Shown here: in pieces, positions 43,472 through 52,789 of the stretch | Position numbering within the stretch: the stretch's first letter is position 1 | Layout: each line of letters opens with the position of its first letter | Origin: Aliishimia sp963721175 | GTDB lineage: Bacteria > Pseudomonadota > Alphaproteobacteria > Rhodobacterales > Rhodobacteraceae | Assembly: GCA_963721175.1 (NCBI GenBank) | Contig: CAVRIG010000001.1 | Coordinates: 80,797-144,796 of the forward strand | Length of the DNA stretch: 64,000 nucleotides | Direction of reading: 5' to 3' | Notes under the pieces: generated by a model | The model's input: only the letters and a program-made list of their open reading frames with translations | Databases searched by the model: none | What the model was told of the DNA's origin: nothing | Made by a program: the position numbers and the translations under genes

Positions 43472-44286
43472 GGTGGCTTTCCGGCCAGATGGCTGACCAT
43501 CTATGCCGTCGTCTACATGATCTTCCTCTACGCGCCGGTGATCCTGCTGCCGCTCTTCGCGTTCAACACCTCGACCATCATCGCCTTTCCGCTGTCGGGC
43601 TTCACGACCGAATGGTTCGTGGGGCTGTGGTACACCGACACGCTGCACACGGCGCTTGGCAACTCGCTGATCGTCGGGCTGACGACGGCGCTGCTCAGCA
43701 CGCTGCTCGGGCGCCTTCGCCGCCCGCGCCTCGGCTCGGTTCGCGTTTCCGGGCAAGACCGGCATCGTCGGGCTCATCATGCTGCCGCTGGTGCTGCCGG
43801 AGATCATCATCGCCGTCGCGCTTCTGGTGATGCTGAACCAGCTCGGCATGCCGCTGTCGCTCTGGACCGTGGTGGGCGGGCACGTGCTGATCTGCACGCC
43901 CTTCGCCATCGCCATCCTCAGTTCCGCCTATCGCGGGCTGGACCGCGAGCTGGAGGAGGCGTCCTTCGATCTCGGCGAATCGCGCTGGGGCACGTTCCGG
44001 CGCGTGACGCTGCCGCTGGTCCTGCCGGGCGTGATCTCCAGCCTGCTGATCACCTTCACGATCTCGCTGGACGAATTCATCATCGCCTTCTTCCTGACCG
44101 GCACCGACGTCACCCTGCCCGTCTACATCTGGAGCCAGCTGCGCTTTCCCGCCAAGCTGCCGTCGGTCATGGCGCTGGGAACGATCCTGCTGGCGGTCTC
44201 GGTCCTGCTGCTGATCGCGGCGGAGGTCGTTGCGCCGCCGCAGCGCCGCGCGGCAGGGCATCGACACGACGCTGGCAGGTGTCTGA
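43468..44286 (+). CDS. Polyamine/betaine-type ABC transporter permease (PotC type), frameshifted
   Basis: About 272 codons. Fragments in order: VVYMIFLYAPVILLPLFAFN, PLSGFTTEWFVGLWYTD (the PotC-like segment), then in another frame FPGKTGIVGLIMLPLVLPEI, SLWTVVGGHVLICTPFAI, LEEASFDLGESRWGTFRR (coupling loop) and SLDEFIIAFFLTGTDVTLPV, all characteristic of PotC/YdcV permeases. Shifts lie near 43480, near 43710 and near 44240. The start overlaps the previous stop. It is followed four bases later by the ATPase gene. Confidence 0.85.
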
Positions 44287-44289
44287 GGC

Positions 44290-45421
44290 ATGGACGAAGG
44301 GATGAACATGGACGAAAGCGCGCCGCCGATGATCGCGATCAGCGACGTGGTCAAGAAATTCGGCGACTTCACGGCCCTGCACGGGATCACCGCCGACATC
44401 CGAGAAGGCGAATTCTTTTCGCTCCTCGGCCCCTCGGGCTGCGGCAAGACGACGCTGTTGCGCGTGCATCGCCGGGTTCGAGCCGCCAACCGGCGGCACG
44501 ATGGCCATCGCCGGCAAGGACATGGAAGGCATTCCCGCCAACGGCCGCCCCACCAACATGGTGTTCCAGAGCTACGCGATCTTTCCGCACCTGAACGTGG
44601 AGGAGAATGTCGGCTACGGCCTCAAGACCCGCAAGATGCCGAAGGCAGGAGATCGCCCGCGAAGTCGACGAGGTGCTGGCGCTGGTGGACATGGAAGGCT
44701 ACGGCAAGCGCAAGGCGCATGAACTGTCCGGCGGCCAGCGGCAGCGCGTCGCGCTGGCCCGCGCGCTGGTGATGAAGCCCAAGGTCATCCTGCTGGACGA
44801 GCCGCTCTCGGCGCTCGACAAGAAGCTGCGCGACCAGATGCAGGTGGAGCTGCGCAGCCTGCAACGCTCGCATCGGCATCACCTTCATCCTCGTCACCCA
44901 CGATCAGGAGGAGGCGCTGATCATGTCCGACCGCATCGCGGTGATGTTCGACGGACGGATCGAACAGCTGGACACGCCCGAAGGGCTCTATCGGCGCCCC
45001 GTCAACAAGCGGGTGGCCTCGTTCATCGGGGTGATGAACTTCCTGCCCGCGCGAATCGCCGGACGCGACGCGACACGCATCTGACACTGGAAATCCCCGC
45101 ACTTGGTACGTGATCAGGTGCCGCGGCGACGATATCGGCCCGGACGTGGACACCGCCGCGCATCGATACTGTCGGCGTCCGGCCCGAAATGCTGACGCTG
45201 CTCTTCGACGCGGACGGTACGGCGCAGAACACGGGTGACGGGCGAAGTCGTCGACACCGAGTATTACGGCGACATGACCTATTACGCCGTCCGCCTGCGA
45301 CGGACATGACACGCCGGTGACGATCTCGATGCGCAACACGGCCGGACGCTCCGTCGTGCCGCCGGGCAGCACGGTCACGGTCGGCTGGGGCGCGGAGTCG
45401 ATCGTCGTCTTCGGGGAGTGA
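44290..45421 (+). CDS. Polyamine/betaine-type ABC transporter ATP-binding protein (PotA type), frameshifted
   Basis: About 377 codons. ATPase motifs: LLGPSGCGKTTLLR, NMVFQSYAIFPHLNVEENV, LSGGQRQRVALARALVM, VILLDEPLSALDKKLR and FILVTHDQEEALIMSDRIAV, followed by EQLDTPEGLYRRPVNKRVAS as in PotA. The C-terminal TOBE-like part (GVRPEMLTLLF, TEYYGDMTYYAV) is recognisable in pieces. Shifts occur near 44466, near 44645, near 44870 and several times after 45060. The start is ATG 44290; a second ATG at 44302 is possible. It energises the PotBC-type permeases upstream. Confidence 0.86.
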
Positions 45422-45425
45422 CGGC

Positions 45426-46646
45426 ATGGCGGATCTGCCGGCCTGATCGCGGCGCAACGGAACCCGGGCATGCGATGGCGCAGGCGTTCTACACCTGCCC
45501 GGACGTTTTCGAAGCCGACCGCCGCGTCGATATTCGCGCGCGAGTGGATGCTGGCCGGCCATGTCAGCGAGCTGCCGGAGCGCGGGCGACTACGTGCTCT
45601 TCGACATCCTCGACGACAGCGTCATCATCTGCCGCGATGCGAAGGGCGGCATCCGCGCCTTCGCCAATGTCTGCCGCCACCGCGGCTCGCGCCTCTGCAT
45701 CGCACCCCGCGGCAACGCTGCGGCGGTTCACCTGCCCCTACCACGCCTGGGCGTACAACCTCGACGGCTCGCTGTTCAGCGCGCGGATGCTGGACGGAGG
45801 CCACGACCGGGACGCGCTGTCGCTTTACCCGTTGCGGGTGGAGGTGCTGGAAGGGCTGATCTACGTCTCGCTCAGCCGAGGATCCGCCGGACTTTTCGCG
45901 AGCTGCGCGCGCGTCATGGAGCCGTGTCTTGCGCCCTTCGGCCTGCCGCACACGCGGATCGCCCATCGCGCGATCTACCCGGTAAAGGCGAACTGGAAGC
46001 TGCTGCTGGAGAATTACAACGAATGCTATCACTGCGCGCCGGCGCATCCCGAATTTTCGCGCAGCCATGCGATCCATCATGCCCGACAGCCGCGTGCGCG
46101 CCGCTCAACGTCGGCGATGCAGGCGCGGTCGTCGAGACTGTGGCATGCGCCTCCGAGCTGATCGACCGGAGATCGGCAGGCCCGATGATGCGGCTCACCG
46201 ATTACGCCTACAATCGCTACGCCCTGCTGGACGGCTTCCGGACAGGCAGCGAGGACGGCGCGCCGCTTGCTCCGCTGCTGGGGCACGATCACCGGGCATG
46301 ACGGCGGCGCGTCGGATGCCTATGTCGGGCTCCTGAACCCGATGCTGCTCTATTGCGATCACGCAGTGCTCTACCGGTTCTTTCCGATCGAAGCGGACAC
46401 ATGCGTGCAGGAAATCATCTGGCTGGTCCATGACGACGCGGAGGAGGGTCGGGATTACGACCTGGACCGTCTGATCTGGCTCTGGGACGTGACGACCCGC
46501 GCCGACAAGCGCATCGTGGAGGACAACGCCGCGGCGTGGGATCGCGGCACTACGTTCCCGGCCCGCTGGTGCCGATGGAACGATATGTGGCGCGCTTCAT
46601 CTCGGCCTATCAGGCTGCCCTTGCGGACTTTCAGGCCACGCGCTGA
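45426..46646 (+). CDS. Second Rieske non-haem iron oxygenase alpha subunit, frameshifted
   Basis: About 405 codons. Rieske centre: CRHRGSRLCIAPRG, then FTCPYHAWAYNLDGSL. Iron site: NWKLLLENYNECYHCAPAHP, the exact arrangement (NYNECYHC) seen in quaternary-amine demethylases such as GbcA/stachydrine demethylase and also in ring-hydroxylating enzymes. It is clearly a paralogue of the 41350 gene but not a recent duplicate. Shifts are seen near 45443, near 45535, near 45590, near 45718, near 46095, near 46290 and near 46550; the inferred stop is at 46644-46646 after an ending DFQATR. The association with a PotABC importer and a BetI-like regulator supports oxidation of an imported amine (inference). 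Confidence 0.82.
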
Positions 46647-46656
46647 CTCCGTAAAC

Positions 46657-46692
46657 GCATTGCCGCCACAGGCGGGGCCGCAGCGACAATGC
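46657..46692. terminator. Hairpin between convergent Rieske and binding-protein genes
   Basis: GCATTGCCGC (46657-46666) can pair with GCGACAATGC (46683-46692) with one mismatch, around a GC-rich loop. It lies between two convergent stop codons and could end transcription from both sides. T-runs are short (CTTTCAC on plus), so this is tentative. Confidence 0.4.
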
Positions 46693-46713
46693 CTTTCACA
46701 AACGCAGCAGGGT

Positions 46714-47778
46714 TCAGAACCCGGCTTTGATATTCTCGAATTCGGCGATCATCTTCTCCCGCATTTCCGGCTGCGGTGGCGCCTGCCACAGGGTGTTTTC
46801 GCGCAGCGACTCGTTGCTGTCCAGGCCGATGGACTCGAGCATCTCCTGGTCCATTTGCGCCATCTGTTCCGCGTTGGAATGGCCATAGCCCCAGGCGCTC
46901 ACGATGTAATCGGCCGTCTCCGGCGCGAGCCAGGCGTTGATGAAATCGTAGAACTTGTCGTCCGACCCTTCGCCGTCCTTCAGCTTGACATAGCCGCAGA
47001 CCCAGCTCGACGCGCCTTCTTCGGTGTCGCGCTTCATCGCGATCGGCAGCCCTTCTGCACCCATCGTGGCGGAGGTTTCGTTCCACGCCCATGCAAGTTC
47101 GACCTGGCCCGACTGCATCAGCTGCGCCAGCGACGAGGAGGAATCCCAGTAGGACAGCACGTTCTGATGCACCTTGCGCAGGAAATCGGAGGCCTCCTGG
47201 AACTCCTCGTCGGTGGCCTTGGTCCAGTCCTGAACGCCGGTCGCGAGGAAACCCAGCGCATAGGCGTCATCGACGCTGTCGCCGATCGACACCTTGCCCG
47301 CCATCGACGGGTCGGCAAAGATCTGCAAGGAGTTCACCTGATCCTCGGTCAGCTTCTCGGTGTTGTAGGTCAGCGCCGTGTTGCCCCAATCCATGGGTAC
47401 GAAGTAATATTCGCCGTCCTTCTTGTAGGCTTCGATTTCGCGGAATTCCTCGTTGAGGTCGTCCCAGCGTTCGATCTTCGAGGTATCGAGCGGTTCGAGC
47501 AGACCCGCTTCCATCCATTTGGGGACCGATTGCGAGCACGGATGTGCCGCGTCCGCCCGAAAGCCCGAGCGCAGCTTCTGGAACGCTTCTTCCTCGTCAC
47601 CGAAGAAGGCGAAGGTGGGCGGCGCGCCGTGCTGCTCGGTATAGGCCGTGTAGAAGGCCGGGTCTTCATAGCCGGCCCAGTCGAAGACGGTCAGCTCGGC
47701 GTCCTGCGCAAGGGCCGTACTTGAAAACAATGCAGCGGCCCCGGCCAATGCCGCAGCCTTCGATGTCAGGTTGGTCAT
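46714..47778 (-). CDS. Polyamine/betaine-type ABC transporter substrate-binding protein (PotD/PotF-like)
   Basis: A 354-residue periplasmic binding protein, intact in one frame. It has a Sec signal (LTSKAAALAGAAALFSSTALAQ). Landmarks of the PotD-type (SBP_bac_8) family: LTVFDWAGYEDPAFYTAY, EEEAFQKLRSGFRADAAHPC, WMEAGLLEPLDTSKIERWDD, MDWGNTALTYNTEKL and LAWAWNETSATMGAEGLPIA. Ligand-binding aromatic residues (several W) are consistent with a quaternary amine or polyamine. It is encoded on the opposite strand, convergent with the transporter operon, and its promoter region carries the GAGCGCTC palindrome, so the system is probably co-regulated. Confidence 0.9.
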   Translation of the reverse strand: MTNLTSKAAALAGAAALFSSTALAQDAELTVFDWAGYEDPAFYTAYTEQHGAPPTFAFFGDEEEAFQKLRSGFRADAAHPCSQSVPKWMEAGLLEPLDTSKIERWDDLNEEFREIEAYKKDGEYYFVPMDWGNTALTYNTEKLTEDQVNSLQIFADPSMAGKVSIGDSVDDAYALGFLATGVQDWTKATDEEFQEASDFLRKVHQNVLSYWDSSSSLAQLMQSGQVELAWAWNETSATMGAEGLPIAMKRDTEEGASSWVCGYVKLKDGEGSDDKFYDFINAWLAPETADYIVSAWGYGHSNAEQMAQMDQEMLESIGLDSNESLRENTLWQAPPQPEMREKMIAEFENIKAGF

Positions 47779-47876
47779 GCTGTGCTCCCTGTCGTTTCGG
47801 TGTCGGCCTTGCTGGCGATGTGTCGGCAAGGCTCCTGCGCGAAGGCTAGGCAGGAACCGGAATTCTTACAAGGTTT

Positions 47877-47892
47877 ATTTGAGCGCTCAAAT
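47877..47892. promoter_or_regulatory. GAGCGCTC palindrome between binding-protein and TetR genes (operator)
   Basis: ATTTGAGCGCTCAAAT is a perfect 16-base palindrome. It lies 99 bases upstream of the binding-protein start and 120 bases upstream of the TetR start, and its halves supply TTGAGC as possible -35 hexamers for both directions. The inner 14 bases are identical to 41289-41302 upstream of the Rieske operon. Confidence 0.75.
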
Positions 47893-48011
47893 AATGTAAG
47901 ACAATTATCGGTTGCTCATGGCGGCGGCGAACCTGTCGCTTGCAAAAGCGAGTCGCATGGCATTCGGTGGCAACTGGAACGAGAAAAATGCGACCCCACG
48001 GAGGACGAAGT

Positions 48012-48650
48012 TTGACGCAGGACGCGAGCAAGACCACGACGAAACCGCGCAAGGAACGCAAGGACAACGCGGACATGCGCCGCCGCCAGTTGCTCGAAGC
48101 GGCGCGCCGGTCGGTGGTCCAGCATGGCCTGGCCAAGACCACGCTGGCCACCGTGTCCGCCGAAGCGGGCCTGTCGCAAGGCGTCGCGGTCTTCTATTTC
48201 CAATCCAAGAACGGTCTGCTTGCCGAGACCCTGCGGGCCCAGTACCAGGCGTATTCCGGCGCCTGGCAGGACGCGCTGGAGAAGGCAGGGGACGATCCGG
48301 CGGATCGGCTGGATGCGCTGATCGAAGCGGATTTCTCGCCGGCCGTCTGCTCGCCCGAAGCGCTGTCGCTTTGGTTCGCCTTCTGGGGAGAGCAGAATTT
48401 CACGCCGCGATACGCGGAGATTTCCAAAGAATTCGACGAAGAACGCGGTGGCGCGATCCGCGAGGTGTGCGCGGAATTGCTGCCGGATGCGTCCCCGGAT
48501 GAGGTGGATCACTTCGCCGAATGGATCGACACCCTGACCGACGGGTTCTGGCAAAACATCCACCTGCATCCCAACAGGATGACACCGGAGCAGGGATTGT
48601 CCTCCACCCGCGCGATGATCGCACATCTGCTGAAGTCAGGATCGCGATAA
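48012..48650 (+). CDS. TetR/AcrR family regulator, BetI-like
   Basis: A 212-residue regulator. The N-terminal HTH (about residues 20-70) reads RRRQLLEAARRSVVQHGLAK then TTLATVSAEAGLSQGVAVFY, and FYFQSKNGLLAETL closes it, all typical of the BetI branch. The C-terminal domain (ALSLWFAFWGEQNF, FDEERGGAIREVC) resembles the BetI ligand domain. The start is TTG 48012 with CGGAGGA upstream; an upstream in-frame ATG at 47988 is possible. It lies divergent from the PotD-like gene with the GAGCGCTC palindrome between. The likely role is choline/betaine-type ligand-responsive repression of the Rieske-PotABCD system (inference). Confidence 0.9.
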   Translation: MTQDASKTTTKPRKERKDNADMRRRQLLEAARRSVVQHGLAKTTLATVSAEAGLSQGVAVFYFQSKNGLLAETLRAQYQAYSGAWQDALEKAGDDPADRLDALIEADFSPAVCSPEALSLWFAFWGEQNFTPRYAEISKEFDEERGGAIREVCAELLPDASPDEVDHFAEWIDTLTDGFWQNIHLHPNRMTPEQGLSSTRAMIAHLLKSGSR

Positions 48651-48687
48651 GAGCGGCTTCAGCTTCCGGTCGCGCCGTCAGGCAAGG

Positions 48688-49155
48688 TCACGTCCTGTCC
48701 CGGCAGGTGTTCGCCGGCTTCGCGCCCAGACGTGACGCAAGCCTCGACAGAAGCGGCCGGACCGGCAGGAAGGTTCGATACCCCAGTTCCATCAGGGTCG
48801 GCATTCCCGGCAACCCGGCGATACGCGCCGCCCATCGCCATCGCGGCAGCAACTCCCAGATCGCGACGAAGGCACGCGCGCCGGACAGGAGCCTTCCGTC
48901 GGCTCTGCGCACGTGAAATCGCCGCATCGCGTCGCGTGGCGTCAAGTCGGCACCCGGATTGGCCCCGTCGCGCGAGATATCCACGAAGTCCAGATTGTCC
49001 GCGCCAGGCTGACCCGCGTAATGCCGTATTTCGGCCGTGCAAAGCGGGCAGGAGCCATCGTAGTAGACGATCAAGGGGTCAACGCCGCCGCCCCTCTGCG
49101 ACGCTTCGCGATCGGCCCCCGGACGGGCGGTGGTCGTGTCTTGGCCGCGTGCCAT
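48688..49155 (-). CDS. Thiol-disulfide oxidoreductase DCC family protein (DUF393)
   Basis: A 155-residue protein. The core is DPLIVYYDGSCPLCTAEIRH at about residues 28-47: the DCC-family motif DGxCxxC resembles the thioredoxin-like active site. LDFVDISRDGANPGADLTPR and RFHVRRADGRLLSGARAF complete the family pattern. The C-terminal part has a hydrophobic, Arg-rich tail (RPLLSRLASRLGAK). No signal peptide is visible. The start is ATG 49155; an internal GTG at the beginning of the motif is an alternative. The function is unknown; a role in redox handling is inferred from the CxxC. Confidence 0.85.
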   Translation of the reverse strand: MARGQDTTTARPGADREASQRGGGVDPLIVYYDGSCPLCTAEIRHYAGQPGADNLDFVDISRDGANPGADLTPRDAMRRFHVRRADGRLLSGARAFVAIWELLPRWRWAARIAGLPGMPTLMELGYRTFLPVRPLLSRLASRLGAKPANTCRDRT

Positions 49156-49362
49156 TTCGGTTGTCTCCAGGATACTCCGTTTCCGCGCACGACCTGTGGC
49201 ATTGACGTGTTGGGACAAGATCAATCTTGCGGGATGTCCTCGACCGGCAACCGCGGCGAACGGAACATGTTGACAGGACGCGTCAAAGAATGAGGCTGCA
49301 AACACGGGACGGAAACTCGCGAAACAGCGGGACGTCGCAACGTCGCAAAGGGAGGAATTGGA

Positions 49363-50382
49363 ATGAAGACGATCACGCAACTTTGGATGGCCACGGCAAT
49401 CGCGCTTGGCGGGATGACCGCAGCGACTTTGGCGGATACATCGGACAAGAGGATCGCGCTGTCGAACAACTACGCCGGCAACTCGTGGCGCCAGGCGATG
49501 CTCAACAGCTGGGAGAAGGTGACCAGCGAAGCGGTCGAGAGCGGCACCGTCGCAGCCGCGGATGCCTTCACCACCGCCGAGAACCAGGTGACCGAGCAGG
49601 CGGCGCAAATCCAGAACCTGATCCTGCAGGGATATGACGCCATCGTCATCAACGCCGCCTCGCCGGAAGGTCTGAACGGCGCGGTGAAGGAGGCTTGCGA
49701 TGCAGGCGTGGTCGTCGTCAGTTTCGACGGCATCGTGACCGAGCCCTGTGCCTGGCGGATCGCGGTCGACTTCAAGCAGATGGGCAAGGACGAGGTCCTC
49801 TACCTCGCCGAGCAGCTGCCCGAGGGCGGCAACCTTCTGGAGATCCGCGGCCTCGCCGGCGTCTTCGTCGATGACGAGATCAGCGCGGGGATCCACGAGG
49901 GCGTGGAGGAGACCGGCACGTTCGAGATCGTCGGCTCGGTTCACGGCAACTGGGCGCAGGACGTGGCGCAGAAGGCGGTAGCCGGCATCCTGCCGTCGCT
50001 GCCGGATGACATCGTCGGCGTCGTGACGCAGGGCGGCGACGGCTATGGCGCGGCGCAGGCATTCAAGGCCACCGACCGCGGGATGCCGATCATCGTCATG
50101 GGCAATCGGCACGACGAATTGACCTGGTGGAAGGAGCAGAAGGACGCCAGCGGCTACGAGACCATGTCGGTGTCGATCGCGCCGGGCGTGTCGACCTTGG
50201 CGTTCTGGGTCGCGCAGCAGGTTCTCGACGGGGCTGAGGTGCCGAAGGATCTGACGGTTCCGTTCCTGCGGATCGACCAGGACAACCTCGAGACGAACCT
50301 CGAAAGTACCGAGGAGGGCGGCGTCGCCAATGTGGAATACGCGCTCGAAGACGCGAAAGAGGTGATCGCGGACGCGCAGTAA
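49363..50382 (+). CDS. Sugar-type ABC transporter substrate-binding protein (periplasmic binding protein family 4, RbsB-like)
   Basis: A 339-residue periplasmic protein with a signal peptide ending near LADTSDK. Landmarks: RIALSNNYAGNSWRQAMLNS, NQVTEQAAQIQNLILQGYDA, VINAASPEGLNGAVKEACDA, VVVVSFDGIVTEPCAW and GVVTQGGDGYGAAQAFKATD. These match the RbsB/LacI-type binding fold used for pentoses, hexoses and polyols. The ATG at 49363 has GGGAGGAATT upstream. It is the first gene of a five-gene unit (binding protein, ATPase, two permeases, SMP-30 lactonase). An 8-base tandem repeat ACGTCGCA occurs just upstream (49332-49347), but its role is unclear. Confidence 0.91.
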   Translation: MKTITQLWMATAIALGGMTAATLADTSDKRIALSNNYAGNSWRQAMLNSWEKVTSEAVESGTVAAADAFTTAENQVTEQAAQIQNLILQGYDAIVINAASPEGLNGAVKEACDAGVVVVSFDGIVTEPCAWRIAVDFKQMGKDEVLYLAEQLPEGGNLLEIRGLAGVFVDDEISAGIHEGVEETGTFEIVGSVHGNWAQDVAQKAVAGILPSLPDDIVGVVTQGGDGYGAAQAFKATDRGMPIIVMGNRHDELTWWKEQKDASGYETMSVSIAPGVSTLAFWVAQQVLDGAEVPKDLTVPFLRIDQDNLETNLESTEEGGVANVEYALEDAKEVIADAQ

Positions 50383-50398
50383 GTCGCGCGAAGGCGCA

Positions 50399-51853
50399 GT
50401 GTCGATCATGACGGCACCGATCGTCCTTCTGGACGGCGTCGAAAAGAGTTTCGGCGCCGTTCGTGCCTTGACCGGTGTCACGCTGGAGCTTCGGCCCGGC
50501 GAATGCCTCGGGTTGGTCGGCCACAACGGCGCGGGCAAGTCGACGCTGATGAACGTGCTCTCGGGAAATCTGGCGCCCGATACCGGGCGGATTGAAGTGG
50601 ACGGCAGCGACATCACCGGGCGTCTCACGCCGCAGAACGCGATGAAACACGGGGTGCGCTGCGTCTTCCAGGAGCTGTCGCTCTGCCCCAACCTGACGGT
50701 GGCAGAGAATGCGCGCATCTCGCATCCCTCGATCGCCGGGCCCGGATGGCGGGCCGAGGCACGCAAGCTGATCGGGAAGATGCTGGACGACGTCTTTCCC
50801 GGCCATGGCATCTCCACCGACGACGTGGTGGGGGATCTCTCCATCGCGCGGCGCCAGATGGTGGAGATCGCGCGCGCCTTCGCGGTGACCACGGTCGGAG
50901 CGAAGGTGGTGATCCTCGATGAACCGACCTCGTCGCTCGATTCCGTCGCTGCCGAGAAACTGCTGGCGTATGTGCGCCGCTATGTCGGGGCAGGTGGGAC
51001 CTGTGTTCTGATCTCGCATCTTCTGGGCGAGATTCTCGAGACGTCGGACCGGATCGCGGTGATGCGCGATGGGGGCGTCGTCGCGCTGGACGCCGCGGGG
51101 AGCTTTAGCCGCAACTCGCTCGTCGCTGCCATGGGAAGCGTGGCCGAAAAGGTTCTGGGCAGATCCGACGCCCCCGCGATCCGCGAATCCGTGCCCGTCG
51201 TGGTCGAGTTGCGTCCGAAAGCGCCCGAAACCCTGTCGCTCGCTGCTCACAAGGGCGAGGTTGTCGGGCTCGCCGGCCTCAGCGGACAGGGCCAGACCGA
51301 GCTTCTGGTGCATGTCTTCGATCACGGCGCGGGCGCGACCGTCGCGGGCGACGTGGCCCTGGTCGCGGGCGACCGGCAGACCGACGGTATCTTCCCGCTC
51401 TGGTCCATCGCCGAGAACATCTCCGTGGGCTCGCTCCGCCGGTTCCTGCGGGGTCTGCTGATCGACCACGGGCAGGCGCATGCCTTCGCCGAGGAGTGGC
51501 GCAAGCGGATCGGCATCCGCACCCCTGACGTCGATCAGCCGATCCTGTCGCTGTCGGGCGGCAATCAGCAAAAGGCGCTCTTCGCCCGCGCGCTCGGCTC
51601 GGACGCCGACATCATCGCGATGGACGACCCCATGCGCGGCGTCGATGTGGGTACCAAGCAGGAGGTCTACGGCATGATCCGCGCGGAGGCCGCCAAGGGC
51701 CGCACCTTCCTCTGGTACACGAGCGAGATGGACGAGTTGCGCAACTGCGACCATGTCTATGTCTTCCGCGAGGGCGCGATCGTCGCCGACCTGACGCGCG
51801 CCGAAGTGACCGAAGAACGGGTGCTGCACGCCTCGTTCCGGGCCGACGCATGA
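50399..51853 (+). CDS. Sugar-type ABC transporter ATP-binding protein with two ATPase domains (RbsA-like)
   Basis: A 484-residue protein with tandem ABC domains. First domain: GHNGAGKSTL (Walker A), CVFQELSLCPNLTV, LSIARRQMVEIARAFA, VVILDEPTSSLD. The second domain (from about residue 270) has the degenerate P-loop GLAGLSGQGQTEL usual for RbsA, LSGGNQQKALFARALG and IIAMDDPMRGVDVGTKQEVY. It starts at GTG 50399, or at ATG 50408 in the same frame. It follows the binding-protein gene after 16 bases, and its stop overlaps the permease ATG. It powers the two RbsC-like permeases. Confidence 0.92.
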   Translation: MSIMTAPIVLLDGVEKSFGAVRALTGVTLELRPGECLGLVGHNGAGKSTLMNVLSGNLAPDTGRIEVDGSDITGRLTPQNAMKHGVRCVFQELSLCPNLTVAENARISHPSIAGPGWRAEARKLIGKMLDDVFPGHGISTDDVVGDLSIARRQMVEIARAFAVTTVGAKVVILDEPTSSLDSVAAEKLLAYVRRYVGAGGTCVLISHLLGEILETSDRIAVMRDGGVVALDAAGSFSRNSLVAAMGSVAEKVLGRSDAPAIRESVPVVVELRPKAPETLSLAAHKGEVVGLAGLSGQGQTELLVHVFDHGAGATVAGDVALVAGDRQTDGIFPLWSIAENISVGSLRRFLRGLLIDHGQAHAFAEEWRKRIGIRTPDVDQPILSLSGGNQQKALFARALGSDADIIAMDDPMRGVDVGTKQEVYGMIRAEAAKGRTFLWYTSEMDELRNCDHVYVFREGAIVADLTRAEVTEERVLHASFRADA

Positions 51854-52789
51854 GCCGGCTGTTGTCTCCCCGCACGCTGCGCAGCCTGCTGCCGCCCCTG
51901 TCGCTGGCCGCATTGCTGATCGCGATATTCTACCTGCAGCCCCGCACGATGAGCTATTTCGGGCTGAACCTGCTGCTGAACCTCGCGGTGCCGATCGCGC
52001 TCGCCACCATCGCGCAGATGTTCATCCTCTGCGTCAACGAACTCGATCTCTCGATAGGCGCCTTCGTGAGCCTCGTCGCCTGCATCACCGCGACATGGCT
52101 GCACGACGCGCCGCTCCTGGGCGTCGCAGCGCTGGTCGGGCTGATCGTGGCCTATGCCGCCCTCGGCGCGCTGATCCATCTTCGGAACTTGCCGTCGATC
52201 GTGGTGACGCTGGGCATGTCCTTCGTCTGGCTGGGCCTTGCCGTGCTGGTCCTGCCGACCCCAGGCGGTGCGGCGCCGGGCTAGATCCGCGCCGCTGATG
52301 ACGCTGAAGCCGCCCGTGGTTCCGTTCCCGATCATCGCCTCGCTCGTGCTGGCGCTGGTGGTCCACATCGTCCTGATGCGCTCGGCCTGGGGCACGGTGC
52401 TGCGCGGGGCCGGCGGCAATCCGCGGTCGCTGGAGCGGGCGGGTTGGTCGCTTCTGCGGATCAAGATGACCATGTTCGCGCTGGCGGGTTTCTTCGGCGT
52501 CCTGTCCGGCATGGCGCTGGTCGGGCTGACGACGTCGGCCGACGCCAACATCGCGCTGCGCTACACGCTTCTCTCCATCGCCGGGGTGATCCTCGGCGGC
52601 GGCGAGTTCGTCGGCGGCCGCGTCTCGCCCATCGGCGCGGTGATCGGCGCGATGACGTTGGCGCTGGCGGGCTCGTTCCTGTCGTTCCTGCGGCTCAACC
52701 CGGACTGGCAGATCGGCGCGCAGGGCGCGATCCTGATCATCGTGCTGGCGCTGCGCGTGCTGATCAGCCGGGCGGAGACGCGGCGATGA
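51850..52789 (+). CDS. Sugar-type ABC transporter permease (RbsC-like), frameshift in the middle
   Basis: About 313 codons. The N-terminal half runs from MSRLLSPRTLRSLLPPLSLA through ALATIAQMFILCVNELDLSI (the RbsC signature) to VVTLGMSFVWLGLAVLVL, then hits a TAG at 52282-52284. The C-terminal half continues in another frame with MTLKPPVVPFPIIASLVLAL, GAGGNPRSLERAGWSLLRIK and ILGGGEFVGGRVSPIGAV. The break lies near 52260-52300 and seems to involve an indel plus an altered codon at the TAG. Both halves are conserved, so I treat it as one gene. It overlaps both neighbours (ATGA). Confidence 0.82.

Noticed and set aside
49332..49347. Tandem ACGTCGCA repeat before the sugar-binding-protein gene as an operator
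   Set aside because: Only two short direct copies immediately upstream of the ribosome site; not distinguishable from chance.
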